A stretch of DNA of 64,000 nucleotides from Zhongshania sp. (GCA_018066965.1 JAGPVP010000044.1:1-64000), one strand, 5' to 3'. Positions 1 to 9,892 are shown, numbered from the stretch's first letter. A program made the numbers and translations. The notes: generated by a model not told the origin, from the letters alone.

Positions 1-2883
1 ACCGCCGGACGTGGCGCCGCCAACATGGGCGAGAATAACACCAAAAAAGCGATCACCAATGTAGAAGGCAAATATGGCGTTACGATTTACTGCCTCTTCT
101 GCGATAAGGCGTCCACCCGCACCGTATGATTTTATTTTGTGGTCGCCAGTACCCGTTTTGCCACCGACTTGAATTGGCTTGCCGCTAGCATCAAGAAATA
201 AACCTTTTAAGCGCCTCGCGGTGCCATTTTCTACAACGCCGGCCAAGGCATTGCGCACAGTTTGGCTAATCTCACTTGATAAGACTCGCTCACCGACAGG
301 TGGCGCACGTTCAAACACGGTTTCATAAGGCGTACCTTCGGCAAATTGCATACGGTCAATTTGTCGGAACGGCACTCTCACACCATCATTAACCAATATC
401 CCCATTAGCTCGGCCAAGGCCAAAGGCCGATCAGCGGACGCACCCAAAGCGGTAGCGTAAGAAGCGACTAAACTGCCAAAGGGATAAGCCATGCGCTTCC
501 ATTGATGATGTATCGCAACAAAGGCATCACGCTCTAAAAGAATACGGATGCTGCGATCCTGCGCGCGTTGTTTGCGCGATTTGGTCAACCAAGAATAAGC
601 GTCTTGACGCACCGCAGCACTCGCCTCAACTATGGCGCTGTGAGAGGTATTGTCGTTTTCCAATAAGTATCTAACCAACCACAATTCAAGCGGATGCACG
701 CGTGAAAGATACGCACGGTCATTGCTGTCAAAGCGCTCTGGGTCATACTGCTTATACAATTTATCGACATCGGCTTTGGCGAGTTCAACAGGACTCAAAC
801 GCATAGCCAAAAATGTATTCAGGGCCGCCACATCAGCCTCTGGCCGAACCGAGCGGAACGCCATGGCTAAGCGACCAGGAAACGGCTTGGAACGACTAGC
901 AAGGCGCTCCATTATGCTCTGCGCATCCAACTGCTTGTATTGATTGTAAAACTGATTGAGATAAATATTACCTTCAAGATCGGCAAAGCGATAAAGATAA
1001 TCCTGTCGGCGCGGTTCACCACGGTCGAGTAGAACTTCACGAGCGCCTGGAATTTCCATGGTGTAGTAGCGCGCAACGTCACGCATCATTCGCACGAACA
1101 CCAAATTCACTGAGCGATATAACGCGTCGGCAACCGTCAGCGTGCGCGAGTTATCTAATTTGTCGAAATTACCGAATTTATGCATGCCGCCGCCGGTGAA
1201 AAAAGACTCACTGGGATTAGCGGAGTAAGTTCGCTGCATTGCGGCATTCAGCAAGGCCATTAATTCAATTTTGGGATTAGCTATTAATTGATCTAAGGTC
1301 CAGCGGCGCAGAGGATCTTCAGCGACCTTGCGAGCAAACAATAAATCCGTTGACGAAAGCTCGCGATACTTGAAATACACCTTCTCGATAATATCAAGAT
1401 AGGAAATCAGCGTTCGTAATTTAGCGGTGGAACCCAGGTCTAATTTAGAACCGGTATTCATATCAAACGGCATATTCAAGTTGTCAGTTTGAACACGCAG
1501 CACATTGCCACTGGGGGTGCGCTCATAGAGCAGCACGCTGTAACTTAAGGCACTTAGCTGACCTTCCCGCAACAAACGATCTCCAAGCAGACCGGAACCC
1601 TTTGCGTACTCAAAATTGGTTGCTTGTTTTAGCAAGCTCTCAACCTTGGCTTGGGTTTCCCCTGCAATGGTGGTATTCACTTTTAGGTCTAATCGATCCA
1701 AGGTGTAAAGACTATTCACCCCTAGGCGCGTCAATAACTCATTGCGCACATTATTAATTGCCTTTCTTTCGACAAAACTTGCTGGCGGTAAGGTTTCACG
1801 CCCCACAAACGTAAGCGCTTGTGACATGGCCGCATCTCGTAAGGCATCGCCAAAAATGCCGTTTTTCGCCAACACACGCAGATATGATGTGGTCAACTGG
1901 TCGAGCGCATCACGCCCCTCCAGCAAATAATATGATGGCCGGCGTTGCGATAACAATAAGCTCAAAGCTGCCTTGTATACCCTCGCCTTTTCATTAATAC
2001 CAACGACGTCATTTGGTGAGTTCAAAACATAGTTGGCATAGTTAAAATCGATGCCATACCACTGTTTTAAGCCATCACCAACGCCGTGAATCTCACCGTA
2101 GCCGGCACGGCCGGAAAGTGGCGTTGAGTTCAAATAGTCAAGGACGATGGTCTTTCTGGCGTCGCGGCTGCTCTTGTCTGAGTGGTAATACCGAACACTG
2201 GCAGAGATAAGCTGGCGCAGTTTTTCTTTGTGATCGGACGTAAGCCCACGGGGAGAATAGCGATACTTTTCCATTTGGGTCGCAAGGGTACTTCCGCCTG
2301 GCCCAGACTCGCCGGGATGAAGTAAACGCAGGAAAGCCGCCTGTGTCAGCCGATCCCACTCCACCACGGGGTTTTTGGTGGGGCTTTTTTCAACCAGCAA
2401 TTCGCGGTTCTCGATAAACAACAGCGACTTTAATAACAGCTGTGGAATTTCTGCATAGCTGCGATAGTAATTTTGCGGTTCGCGGGCCGAAAAAAGCGCC
2501 GCACCGCTGTCGCCAACAATAGTGAGTCCGGTCTGTGGCGGGGTTTGATACGGCGGGTTTCCACCCCAGCGACTATATTGCATTAACGGCTCAGAGAAGC
2601 GTGACTGCTTACTGATTACAAAACCATTTTGCTGCAGGCGACCGCTAAAGTCGGATAAGCGCGTATAGCCGTTCTGGATGTTGTAGGGGCCGTGACTAGG
2701 AAAGGCAATCGAGTCAGACGGGCCATCCTTGATCTTATAGTCGAGACTGGCCCCAAATTTTGTGAAGTAATGAGACTGGAAATAAGACGTATTATATTCA
2801 AACGCCACCAGCCCAATTAACGCCACAAAAATTAGTAAGACTGTTAATAAAAAGTACTTTTTAACGCGCTTCCAAGTAATCAC
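1..2883 (-). CDS. Class A penicillin-binding protein, partial (C-terminus beyond left edge)
   Basis: Peptidoglycan glycosyltransferase/transpeptidase acting at the outer face of the inner membrane; 961 codons are visible and the 3' end lies outside the window. A short basic N-terminus (ITWKRVKKY) is followed by one membrane segment at about residues 9-25. The GT51 domain follows, with ENREL near residue 158 and GGSTLATQ about 40 residues later. The transpeptidase domain has STAK near 484, SVN near 590 and KTGTG near 909. The start is GTG at 2883, the only start-like codon after an in-frame TAG upstream; its ribosome site is weak. Oddity: the first GT51 motif reads ENREL where EDxxF is usual, so the catalytic Glu is kept but its neighbours differ. 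It stands alone. Class A identity is firm; the exact paralogue (1A, 1B or 1C) is not. Confidence 0.88.
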   Translation of the reverse strand, partial: MITWKRVKKYFLLTVLLIFVALIGLVAFEYNTSYFQSHYFTKFGASLDYKIKDGPSDSIAFPSHGPYNIQNGYTRLSDFSGRLQQNGFVISKQSRFSEPLMQYSRWGGNPPYQTPPQTGLTIVGDSGAALFSAREPQNYYRSYAEIPQLLLKSLLFIENRELLVEKSPTKNPVVEWDRLTQAAFLRLLHPGESGPGGSTLATQMEKYRYSPRGLTSDHKEKLRQLISASVRYYHSDKSSRDARKTIVLDYLNSTPLSGRAGYGEIHGVGDGLKQWYGIDFNYANYVLNSPNDVVGINEKARVYKAALSLLLSQRRPSYYLLEGRDALDQLTTSYLRVLAKNGIFGDALRDAAMSQALTFVGRETLPPASFVERKAINNVRNELLTRLGVNSLYTLDRLDLKVNTTIAGETQAKVESLLKQATNFEYAKGSGLLGDRLLREGQLSALSYSVLLYERTPSGNVLRVQTDNLNMPFDMNTGSKLDLGSTAKLRTLISYLDIIEKVYFKYRELSSTDLLFARKVAEDPLRRWTLDQLIANPKIELMALLNAAMQRTYSANPSESFFTGGGMHKFGNFDKLDNSRTLTVADALYRSVNLVFVRMMRDVARYYTMEIPGAREVLLDRGEPRRQDYLYRFADLEGNIYLNQFYNQYKQLDAQSIMERLASRSKPFPGRLAMAFRSVRPEADVAALNTFLAMRLSPVELAKADVDKLYKQYDPERFDSNDRAYLSRVHPLELWLVRYLLENDNTSHSAIVEASAAVRQDAYSWLTKSRKQRAQDRSIRILLERDAFVAIHHQWKRMAYPFGSLVASYATALGASADRPLALAELMGILVNDGVRVPFRQIDRMQFAEGTPYETVFERAPPVGERVLSSEISQTVRNALAGVVENGTARRLKGLFLDASGKPIQVGGKTGTGDHKIKSYGAGGRLIAEEAVNRNAIFAFYIGDRFFGVILAHVGGATSGG

Positions 2884-3091
2884 AATAGTAAAGCTAAACC
2901 CCGTCGAATACCGCGAACCACTATAACGCAGTTAATGATTCAAGTGCCAAAAACGACCACATTTTACGCCGCAATTTGGAGCAGCAGCATAATCTAGGTG
3001 CAAGATATTCGATAGAGCTGGCGCGACTATATTTATTATCCTTAAACTCGCCTAAAACCGCAGCCCATATGTCGCCGAGGACCGCAATCAA

Positions 3092-3796
3092 CTATTTAGC
3101 CAACAAAGCCTGCTGTTCCTGATAATCGTTCTCGATAGCCTCATCAAGGCTTTTCAACAAGCCCGCACGCATTTTCAATTTCGTTGCCAAATGCGCCGCC
3201 ATATTCAGACCAGCCAAACGCTGCGCTTCGCTCTGAGCTGCTGCCATTAATTCATCTGCGGCCACTATTTTGTCTAGCAAACCACCGGTCACCGCCTCCG
3301 CTGGTGAGAACATTCTTGCGGTACCGACTGCGCTCTGGAAATACGATGGGACTAGCCGTGCACGCGGTAGTTCAACACCAAAATGATGCATTGTCATTCC
3401 GATTTGCACTTCATTCAAACCAAGCTGAAAAGGCCCATCCACCCCAATCCGAACGTCACACGCCATTAGTAAAAAACAGCCTTGCGCAATGGCATGGCCA
3501 GTACAAACGCCCAGCACCGGTGTCGGAAACGCAAGGAGACGCCTACACAGGGTAGACCCGGCCTTCACCATTTCGACACCCGCCGCCGCATCCGTCTGAA
3601 AAACCTTTAAATCAAAACCCGCAGAAAAAATACCGGGCTGGCCAACAATCATCACCACAGCCTGATCTTGCTCAGCGCGATCAAGTGCGGCGTCGATGGC
3701 CGCAATGTGGTCGGGAGACATGGCATTGACCTTGCCATTACGCATACTAATCGTCGCTATTTTTCCGTCTAGCTGGTAATCCACTAAATCACTCAT
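3092..3796 (-). CDS. Enoyl-CoA hydratase/isomerase (crotonase) family protein
   Basis: A 234-residue crotonase-fold protein. The oxyanion-hole region GQPGIFSAGFDLKVF lies near residues 52-66, and the second signature CTGHAIAQGCFLLMACDVRIG near 98-118. It probably hydrates, isomerises or hydrolyses an acyl-CoA in the cytosol. The usual catalytic glutamates are not obvious at the position after the second signature (NEVQIGM is the likely equivalent), so the reaction is left open. ATG at 3796 is preceded by a good GAGG ribosome site. It ends about 200 bases before the PBP start and follows the glycosylase gene on the same strand, with about 57 bases between them. No pathway context is visible. 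Confidence 0.85.
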   Translation of the reverse strand: MSDLVDYQLDGKIATISMRNGKVNAMSPDHIAAIDAALDRAEQDQAVVMIVGQPGIFSAGFDLKVFQTDAAAGVEMVKAGSTLCRRLLAFPTPVLGVCTGHAIAQGCFLLMACDVRIGVDGPFQLGLNEVQIGMTMHHFGVELPRARLVPSYFQSAVGTARMFSPAEAVTGGLLDKIVAADELMAAAQSEAQRLAGLNMAAHLATKLKMRAGLLKSLDEAIENDYQEQQALLAK

Positions 3797-3853
3797 ACTT
3801 ACCTCGTCTTATTGCTAAAAACATTATTGCTTACACGTGCCCAAAAGGCCTAT

Positions 3854-4855
3854 TTAGAACCCATCATCTGATTGCATAGCCCATAAGTGCGCGGCTACCA
3901 AAGCCCGCCACGGTGACAACTGGGCCAACCATTGCTCGGTTTCGTCCGCCGATATTTTTTGCTCTCGACCCAGCAGAGTTTGCAAACTTCGTCTTACGGC
4001 GACATCGCCGTGAAGCGAGCCATCTAAATAGCCAAAGCCTCGCAGCAGAGCGTAATTTACCGTCCACGGACCTATGCCGCGAATACTGAGCAATGAAGTA
4101 CGAATGACTTCTGCAGACGCTGCATTTACTCGCGCGCCGCTGTCAGGTGGCGGTAAATCTAAGGTTTGATTTTGTATCGCCGACGCCAGTGCGATTAAAC
4201 AGCTCGCTTTGCCAAGCGACAAGCCCACACTGCGAAGCTGATCTACATTCGCACTCGCGACTGCCGCGATATTTGGATGACAAAGAAGTCCGCTGGAATG
4301 GGGTATACCTAGTAATTGAATAAACCGACGCCGGATTGATACCGCCGCACTCACGCTAATCTGTTGACCCGTTACCGCCCAGCAAAGTGCCTCGAAGGGG
4401 TTTACTGAGAGCGGGACACGCAAGCCTTTATTCCTGCCAACAAGACCCGCTAGCTCTTTGTGGCCGGCGATGTGTTTTTCAAAATTATCTAGATCTTGAT
4501 GCAAACCAAGTATGTGACCACTGAGAAACGCTAAACGCGACAGCCATAATTTATGACACGCCGCACTCAGCTCACCCTCTTCCGTATCGACGCTTAGTAT
4601 TACGTGTGCTGTGTTAGTGGGCAGGGTATTAGCGGAAAACCGAATACACAGGCAGGCGGGTAATCCATCCCACAACAAGGCTTTGTCCACACCCTGTTCA
4701 AAAGCAGTGTCTGACAACCCCTTAGCTGCGGTATAAACCCGTTCAGAAACTGCTTCCGCGTCGCGGCCATGAAAGGCCAATACGTCAGCAACGCAGAAGT
4801 CAGATGGCAGGGTTAAATCTATACTTAGCGTTACCCAAGATCGCTTGGCCGGCAT
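3854..4855 (-). CDS. alkA: DNA-3-methyladenine glycosylase II (AlkA-like)
   Basis: Base-excision repair glycosylase that removes alkylated purines. A 333-residue protein with an N-terminal AlkA_N-like half and a C-terminal HhH-GPD domain. The hairpin motif IRGIGPWTVNYALLRG lies near residues 258-273, followed by HGDVAVRR near 285, which carries the catalytic aspartate. GQQISVSAA is the conserved opening of the glycosylase core. The reading frame begins at ATG 4855 with AGGAG about ten bases upstream. No Ada-type methyl-receiver domain is fused to it. Family assignment is firm; the alkA symbol rests on domain layout, and a generic HhH-GPD glycosylase is the alternative. Confidence 0.82.
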   Translation of the reverse strand: MPAKRSWVTLSIDLTLPSDFCVADVLAFHGRDAEAVSERVYTAAKGLSDTAFEQGVDKALLWDGLPACLCIRFSANTLPTNTAHVILSVDTEEGELSAACHKLWLSRLAFLSGHILGLHQDLDNFEKHIAGHKELAGLVGRNKGLRVPLSVNPFEALCWAVTGQQISVSAAVSIRRRFIQLLGIPHSSGLLCHPNIAAVASANVDQLRSVGLSLGKASCLIALASAIQNQTLDLPPPDSGARVNAASAEVIRTSLLSIRGIGPWTVNYALLRGFGYLDGSLHGDVAVRRSLQTLLGREQKISADETEQWLAQLSPWRALVAAHLWAMQSDDGF

Positions 4856-4943
4856 CGTCTATACGCTCCTGAAGATATCGCTTGTATTAAATACCGGATA
4901 ATACAGTGATCGCTAAGCTAACACCTGCCAAGGATTAGACTAA

Positions 4944-6134
4944 CTACAAAAAGCGCTTGCGGTACTCGGCAAACTGCTGCTTTAAGCCCTCTTCCGTTAA
5001 GCCAAATTGCTCCAAGGTATATTCATGGCTGGGGCGACTATCGCGACGATTATCCTCTTGGTGCTTTTCCATTGCCGCACGCGCGGTATCAGTCAGGTCC
5101 ATGCCGATAAAATCATACACTTTTTTAACCGACGACAACGGATCAGCAACGGTATCTTTGTACCATACATCTAAAAATGCCTGCGGCTGCTCGTCTCTGG
5201 TTTTCAGGGTGTGCAAGGTGCCGCGTGCGTATTTGGCCGCCCATTGTTCGCCCACCACTTTGCCGTCGACATTATCGCTGCACATAATCCACAGGTTGTA
5301 ATTCATACTCGCCGCAGAGGGAATGGTTTGTAGTGGATCGCGGTGAGTCTGCACAATTTTGGCGTCAGGAAACTCATTCAATAAGGTTTTAATATGATGA
5401 ATATGATGCGGCGTTTTTAATAACCAGCGCTCCGCGACTTGGCCGCTGCGTTTTTTCTGCCACTGCAAACACTGCAACAAACGCTTTAGATAATGATAGG
5501 CCGGTGCATTGTCATTCTCATCATTCCACTTACCGTAACTAGGCACATTGCAGAAGGCATCTGGCACGGTGCTGTAAAAGCTGTGCTCGAGAAGCAATAT
5601 ATCTTCGTCTGCAGCGACCGGGTCCATGGGATGAATTGCGGCTAATTCTGGATTAGCCGCTAGCATGCCAGCCACCTCCGCCTCCGCCGACGTAATACGA
5701 GCGTCCTTACCGCTAAAATCCCAATCTAATTCTGGCGCAGGGTTGCGCACTTCATACCAGAGCGGCGCATAAAAACGGGTATCTGCGGCGAGTATACGGT
5801 GGAAAAAAGTGGAACCTGTGCGCTGCAATCCAATGATTACTACTGGCGAGTTTATCTCTTCGTCCAAAATTTCTGGGTGTTTGTCTATCCACGCCTCTAC
5901 CCGCAAACGATTCATAAGAATATTTAAAATCCGCTGGTACTGGCCAAAGCGCCCGCCGGGGTTTAAATCAGCTTCCTCGTTAAGCGCTTGAACAAGGACA
6001 TTTAACGGCTCACGAAAAGACGCGTCACCAAAGTCCTGTAAACCCGTGGCATCCATCGCCGCCGCCAATAGCGTTTCAACGCATAAATCAACCTCAGGAA
6101 TGGCAAACTCTTGGCTCTGCTCTTCTGTGCTCAA
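4944..6134 (-). CDS. Sulfotransferase family protein
   Basis: A PAPS-type sulfotransferase of about 396 residues. The 5'-phosphosulfate loop GLQRTGSTFFHRIL lies near residues 100-113, and the 3'-phosphate site THRDPLQTIPSAASM near 263-277. The start is TTG at 6134: AAGGAG sits eight bases upstream and no better in-frame start exists. It lies 15 bases downstream of the DUF1214 gene, so the two are probably co-transcribed. Substrate is unknown. In related bacteria, sulfotransferases of this type often sit among lipid, steroid or xenobiotic genes (general family knowledge), which fits the catabolic setting but does not fix the role. Confidence 0.85.
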   Translation of the reverse strand: MSTEEQSQEFAIPEVDLCVETLLAAAMDATGLQDFGDASFREPLNVLVQALNEEADLNPGGRFGQYQRILNILMNRLRVEAWIDKHPEILDEEINSPVVIIGLQRTGSTFFHRILAADTRFYAPLWYEVRNPAPELDWDFSGKDARITSAEAEVAGMLAANPELAAIHPMDPVAADEDILLLEHSFYSTVPDAFCNVPSYGKWNDENDNAPAYHYLKRLLQCLQWQKKRSGQVAERWLLKTPHHIHHIKTLLNEFPDAKIVQTHRDPLQTIPSAASMNYNLWIMCSDNVDGKVVGEQWAAKYARGTLHTLKTRDEQPQAFLDVWYKDTVADPLSSVKKVYDFIGMDLTDTARAAMEKHQEDNRRDSRPSHEYTLEQFGLTEEGLKQQFAEYRKRFL

Positions 6135-6149
6135 AATTCGATCTCCTTA

Positions 6150-7271
6150 TTATTCTGTTAACGCTTTGGCTACATCAGCCAACTTCACGACCTTGCAGCG
6201 CGGATGCACAATACGGTCAGCGCCGATCCAACGAAATGCCATAGTGCCTTCTTTGTGGCCGGTAGTATCAAGCCAATTTTTACAGGCTGGGTCTTGCGCG
6301 GAAACGACAATGCTTACACCACCATCTGCGCGATAATGCGCTGTGTGCTTGTTTACGTGAACCTGCACATAGCGATATTCCAAGGACTCCATCCAGTAAT
6401 TATTTAGCTGGAAATTCCAGTTATCACAGTGCGGTATATCGTCTACTTCAATCAACAGCGCTTCGTCATCGGCTAAGTTAAAGTAGCTGTGGTAATAATA
6501 AATATTGGGATCACCGCCCAGCTTTTGACAATATTCCTGATCAGCCGGTGGCAAGGTATTGGGGTGTTCTTTAAAGCCTTTTGCCCAATCAGCAAACAAG
6601 GTCGCCGTACCTTTAACAAAGGCGGCGGTATTAGCTAAATCAACTTTTAACTTGTCGCCCCTTAAAGCGGCAGGTTTTACATTACCCGCATCTAGGCGGG
6701 CAATTTTTAAGTCTGCAAATATTTCGGTATTTCTATCTAAGTAAGTCTCACGGACTAAAACGGCGATGGTGTCATCGGTAATTTTTAGCCAGTTTCCTGA
6801 GTGTGGTGTCTGCGACAGAATCACATCAATAGTGCCGTCTGGATTCACCTCTAAACCGCTATGAGTATCCAGCGCCCCCACCGAACGCATATTGCCGTCT
6901 TCTTCTTCGTAGCCACCGGCAATCGCGATAAACCCTAGGTAAGCAACGGTGCCGCGAGTACCGCTGATACGATAGCTATGTTTACCGTTGATTTCGGCGC
7001 GCAAATAATAATTATCGGGATTATCTGCACCGATTTTTGCGGTCTCATGTGAGGGGCGATAAAAGCTGGGGAAATCGCGATCGCTGCACTCCATAAACAT
7101 ATCGAGTGCAATGCGCGTTAAACGAGTGAGGTAGCGCCAGCCCTCGGCGCGACTCAAGTCATCAGAGGGCGCCTCTGGACGAATAATTTGCTGACCGGCG
7201 GCCTTAAGCTCATCACAAAATGCCTCCCAAGCGTCAATATCAACGACGGGGGTCTGGGTATCTGCTGCCAT
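6150..7271 (-). CDS. DUF1214 domain-containing protein
   Basis: A 373-residue protein with the features of the DUF1214 family in its C-terminal half (WNFQLNNYWMESLEYRY, then WLDTTGHKEGTMAFRW). The family has no settled function; members are often near oxygenase or sulfotransferase genes. I start it at ATG 7271 (MAADTQT) because AGGAGGA stands just upstream. A longer reading from 7328 would have no ribosome site and a poor N-terminus. It is the first gene of a two-gene unit with the sulfotransferase. No signal peptide or membrane segment is seen. Confidence 0.75.
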   Translation of the reverse strand: MAADTQTPVVDIDAWEAFCDELKAAGQQIIRPEAPSDDLSRAEGWRYLTRLTRIALDMFMECSDRDFPSFYRPSHETAKIGADNPDNYYLRAEINGKHSYRISGTRGTVAYLGFIAIAGGYEEEDGNMRSVGALDTHSGLEVNPDGTIDVILSQTPHSGNWLKITDDTIAVLVRETYLDRNTEIFADLKIARLDAGNVKPAALRGDKLKVDLANTAAFVKGTATLFADWAKGFKEHPNTLPPADQEYCQKLGGDPNIYYYHSYFNLADDEALLIEVDDIPHCDNWNFQLNNYWMESLEYRYVQVHVNKHTAHYRADGGVSIVVSAQDPACKNWLDTTGHKEGTMAFRWIGADRIVHPRCKVVKLADVAKALTE

Positions 7272-7371
7272 TGTGATCCTCCTATTATTCTCAGTATTCT
7301 GACAGTAATAGAAACGAGCCAGCATCACCCAGATAGATGACGCCAGTTCTTAGGAGAAAATCCTTACATAC

Positions 7372-8073
7372 CTACCAATCAAAGGTCGTTGCGCTGCCGT
7401 CACGCACCGCGTGTTGCCATGCTAGGCCATCAACCAGCTCACCGTCCTCATTAAGGGCCGGATAAGCTAGGCCGCTTTCTCGACAGTATTCACTGAGCTT
7501 TGGCTGCGCCCATTCAAACAATGTTCGATGGTAAGCCTGATCGTCGAGGCGACGCTCAGAGTACAAGCCCGCCAACTGCCGTTGACGCTCGGCTTCAGCC
7601 AAAATAATGCCCGCGGCCACCGACACATTAAACGACTGCACCATACCGCGCATGGGAATAGTGATGTGCATATCGGCCAATTCACAGCCCGCCGCGCTCA
7701 CACCCAGCTTTTCTGCACCCAGTAAAATAACCGTAGGACGAGTGTAGTCTGCCTCCCGAAAATCCACGGAATCATCCGCCAAATGAGTAGCCAGTACTTG
7801 ATAGCCCTTGGCCTTCAATGGCCTTAGCGCTGCGCTTACATCAGGCTGACGCTGCACTGATACCCAGCTGTGCGATCCCATCGCGGTACCTTTAAATGCC
7901 TTGTAATCCTTATCCGGCATCGCGCAATACATCGTGCCAATACCCGCCGCATCAGCGGTGCGAACAATCGCCGAAAGATTTCGCACTTTGTGAACATTGT
8001 CGGTCACAATAGTTAGATCTGGCTGGCGGCACTCAAGTACCTGACGCAGGCGTTGAAAGCGTGCTGCTGTCAT
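7372..8073 (-). CDS. trmH: tRNA (guanosine(18)-2'-O)-methyltransferase TrmH
   Basis: SPOUT-class methyltransferase that 2'-O-methylates G18 in the tRNA D-loop using SAM. A 233-residue protein with all three SPOUT motifs: NLSAIVRTADAAG near residue 32, LLGAEKLGVS near 117, and IPMRGMVQSFNVSVAAGI near 138-155, the last forming the trefoil knot. ATG 8073 has GAGG about eight bases upstream. The C-terminal extension with YHRTLFEWAQP is as in E. coli TrmH. It is a stand-alone housekeeping gene. Confidence 0.92.
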   Translation of the reverse strand: MTAARFQRLRQVLECRQPDLTIVTDNVHKVRNLSAIVRTADAAGIGTMYCAMPDKDYKAFKGTAMGSHSWVSVQRQPDVSAALRPLKAKGYQVLATHLADDSVDFREADYTRPTVILLGAEKLGVSAAGCELADMHITIPMRGMVQSFNVSVAAGIILAEAERQRQLAGLYSERRLDDQAYHRTLFEWAQPKLSEYCRESGLAYPALNEDGELVDGLAWQHAVRDGSATTFDW

Positions 8074-8092
8074 GCAGGTGGCCTCTACAAAT

Positions 8093-8148
8093 AAAAAAGC
8101 CGTCTAGTTTACTGCAGACATGCGCTCAGACAAAACCTAGACCACGGT
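8093..8148 (-). terminator. Leftward terminator after the hotdog thioesterase gene
   Basis: On the minus strand, an imperfect stem pairs CCGT..CTAG with CTAGACGG around a long loop, followed by a run of six T and then ATTT. It lies directly after the thioesterase stop and before the trmH start. The stem is interrupted, so confidence is moderate. Confidence 0.45.
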
Positions 8149-8149
8149 C

Positions 8150-8572
8150 TTAAACAGCGTCGATTACCGCCATGGTCAGACGCGATACGCATACCGTTTT
8201 ATCCGCGTCATCGGCGATACGAATTTCCCATACCTGGGTGCGACGCCCCACATGAACCGCCCGCGCCACCCCTGTTACCAAACCTGAGCGAACAGAGCGA
8301 ATATGATTGGCATTAATATCTAAACCTACACAGGCCATACCAACATCGCAGGCCAAATTTGCCGCAAAGCTGCCTAAGCTCTCAGCCAGCACCACTGAGG
8401 CACCGCCATGTAAAATTCCCATGGGTTGATGGGTACGCTTATCTACCGGCATGGTGCCAACCACATAATCCGGGCCAATTTCAGTAATCAACAAGCCCAA
8501 GGTATCGCCGATGGTATTTTTCATCATGGCATTTGCTTGGCTTAAATCGAAGCTTTGTTTCCAGATTGTCAT
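8150..8572 (-). CDS. Hotdog-fold acyl-CoA thioesterase (PaaI/YdiI type)
   Basis: A 140-residue single hotdog domain. PMGILHGGASVVLAES carries the HGG motif and the catalytic acidic residue typical of the YdiI/PaaI group, which hydrolyse aromatic or short acyl-CoA thioesters. I start at ATG 8572 (MTIWKQSF), which matches the usual YdiI N-terminus and has GAGAAA upstream. The reading from 8605 adds 11 residues (MSHTLHARNCA) without support. It may return CoA from dead-end thioesters in this acyl-CoA-rich genome; the substrate cannot be read from sequence. Confidence 0.85.
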   Translation of the reverse strand: MTIWKQSFDLSQANAMMKNTIGDTLGLLITEIGPDYVVGTMPVDKRTHQPMGILHGGASVVLAESLGSFAANLACDVGMACVGLDINANHIRSVRSGLVTGVARAVHVGRRTQVWEIRIADDADKTVCVSRLTMAVIDAV

Positions 8573-8726
8573 GGCGCAATTTCTCGCATGTAGAGTGTGT
8601 GACATAGTGTTAAATAGACCAGCGCTGAAGCTTACCTAGCTCAGTAAAAAGATCCACTGGAAATTAAAGTTTACTCTGCTAACATGGAGGGATAATAGCT
8701 ACTTATAACATCAGAGGAAATCCCCC

Positions 8727-9875
8727 ATGTCTGCGATCCCAAGAACCGTCTACGAAGAAGAACATGAGCTGTTTCGCAGCTCGGTAAGAAAATTTCTAGA
8801 AACCGAAGCCGCGCCCTACCACGCTCAGTGGGAAAAAGACGGTCAGGTGGATCGCGCTTTATGGTTAAAAGCCGGCGAGCAAGGCTTTCTCTCTCCCAGC
8901 GTTAAAGAAGAATACGGCGGTGTCGGGGTAGATTTTCGCTATAACGCGATTGTTGACGAAGAATGCGGTCGCTCTGGCTTTACCGGCATTGGCTGGGGTT
9001 TGCACTCAGATATCGCCGTACCTTACGTAGAACGCTACGGCAGCGAAGAGCAAAAGCAAAAGTATTTACCCAAGTGCGTGTCTGGTGAAATCGTGATGGC
9101 CATTGCCATGACTGAACCCGCCGCCGGTTCAGATCTGCAGGGCATCAAAACCACCGCTGTTAAAGATGGCGACGACTATATTATTAACGGCTCCAAAACC
9201 TTTATTACCAATGGCCAACACGCCGACTTAGTGATTGTGGTTGCCAAAACCGACCCCGCTGCCGGTGCAAAAGGTATCAGCCTGTTTTTGATGGAAGCTG
9301 GCACCCCCGGTTTCGACAAAGGCAAAAACCTTGAAAAAATAGGCTTAAAAGCGCAGGACACCTCTGAGCTATTCTTCCAAGACGTTCGTCTCTCCAAAGA
9401 TCAGCTGCTGGGCGAAGAAGGCATGGGCTTCATCTACATGATGCAAGACCTTCCCCAAGAGCGCTTAAACGTCTCCATTATTGCCATTGCCAACGCTGAA
9501 TCCATTCTTGAGCAAACCGTTGCCTATGTAAAAGAACGCAACGCCTTTGGTAAAGCCATCGCCACCTTCCAAAACACCCAATTTAAATTGGCTGAGCTGG
9601 AAACCCAAGTGAGCGTGGCACGCGTCTTTTTAGATCGCTGCCTAGAGCTGCATGTAGAGCATAAGTTTGATTCGGTGATGGCCGCCAAAGCCAAATTGAT
9701 GACCACCGACCTGCAGTGCAAAGTCATCGACGAATGCCTGCAGTTACACGGCGGCTACGGCTTTATGTGGGAATACCCTGTTGCGCGTGCGTTTGCAGAC
9801 TCACGCGTACAGCGCATTTATGCGGGAACTAATGAGGTGATGAAATTGATTATCGGCCGCGATTTACTTAAGTAA
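8727..9875 (+). CDS. Acyl-CoA dehydrogenase
   Basis: FAD-dependent alpha,beta-dehydrogenase of acyl-CoA thioesters; 382 residues, the full family length. MTEPAAGSDLQGIKT is the flavin and substrate signature near residue 129. The C-terminal GGYGFMWEYPVARAFADSR and IYAGTNEVMK carry the catalytic Glu region (near residue 371). It closely resembles the second acyl-CoA dehydrogenase in the window (59650-60807); both begin with an EEHE(I/L)FR segment. ATG 8727 follows AGGAAA. It is monocistronic and closed by a strong terminator. Chain length or branching preference cannot be told. Confidence 0.9.
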   Translation: MSAIPRTVYEEEHELFRSSVRKFLETEAAPYHAQWEKDGQVDRALWLKAGEQGFLSPSVKEEYGGVGVDFRYNAIVDEECGRSGFTGIGWGLHSDIAVPYVERYGSEEQKQKYLPKCVSGEIVMAIAMTEPAAGSDLQGIKTTAVKDGDDYIINGSKTFITNGQHADLVIVVAKTDPAAGAKGISLFLMEAGTPGFDKGKNLEKIGLKAQDTSELFFQDVRLSKDQLLGEEGMGFIYMMQDLPQERLNVSIIAIANAESILEQTVAYVKERNAFGKAIATFQNTQFKLAELETQVSVARVFLDRCLELHVEHKFDSVMAAKAKLMTTDLQCKVIDECLQLHGGYGFMWEYPVARAFADSRVQRIYAGTNEVMKLIIGRDLLK

Positions 9876-9892
9876 AGACTGAGCAAAACAAC

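Noticed and set aside
7272-7328. N-terminal extension of the DUF1214 protein (MMLARFYYCQNTENNRR)
   Set aside because: The AGGAGGA ribosome site lies inside this stretch, just ahead of the ATG at 7271.
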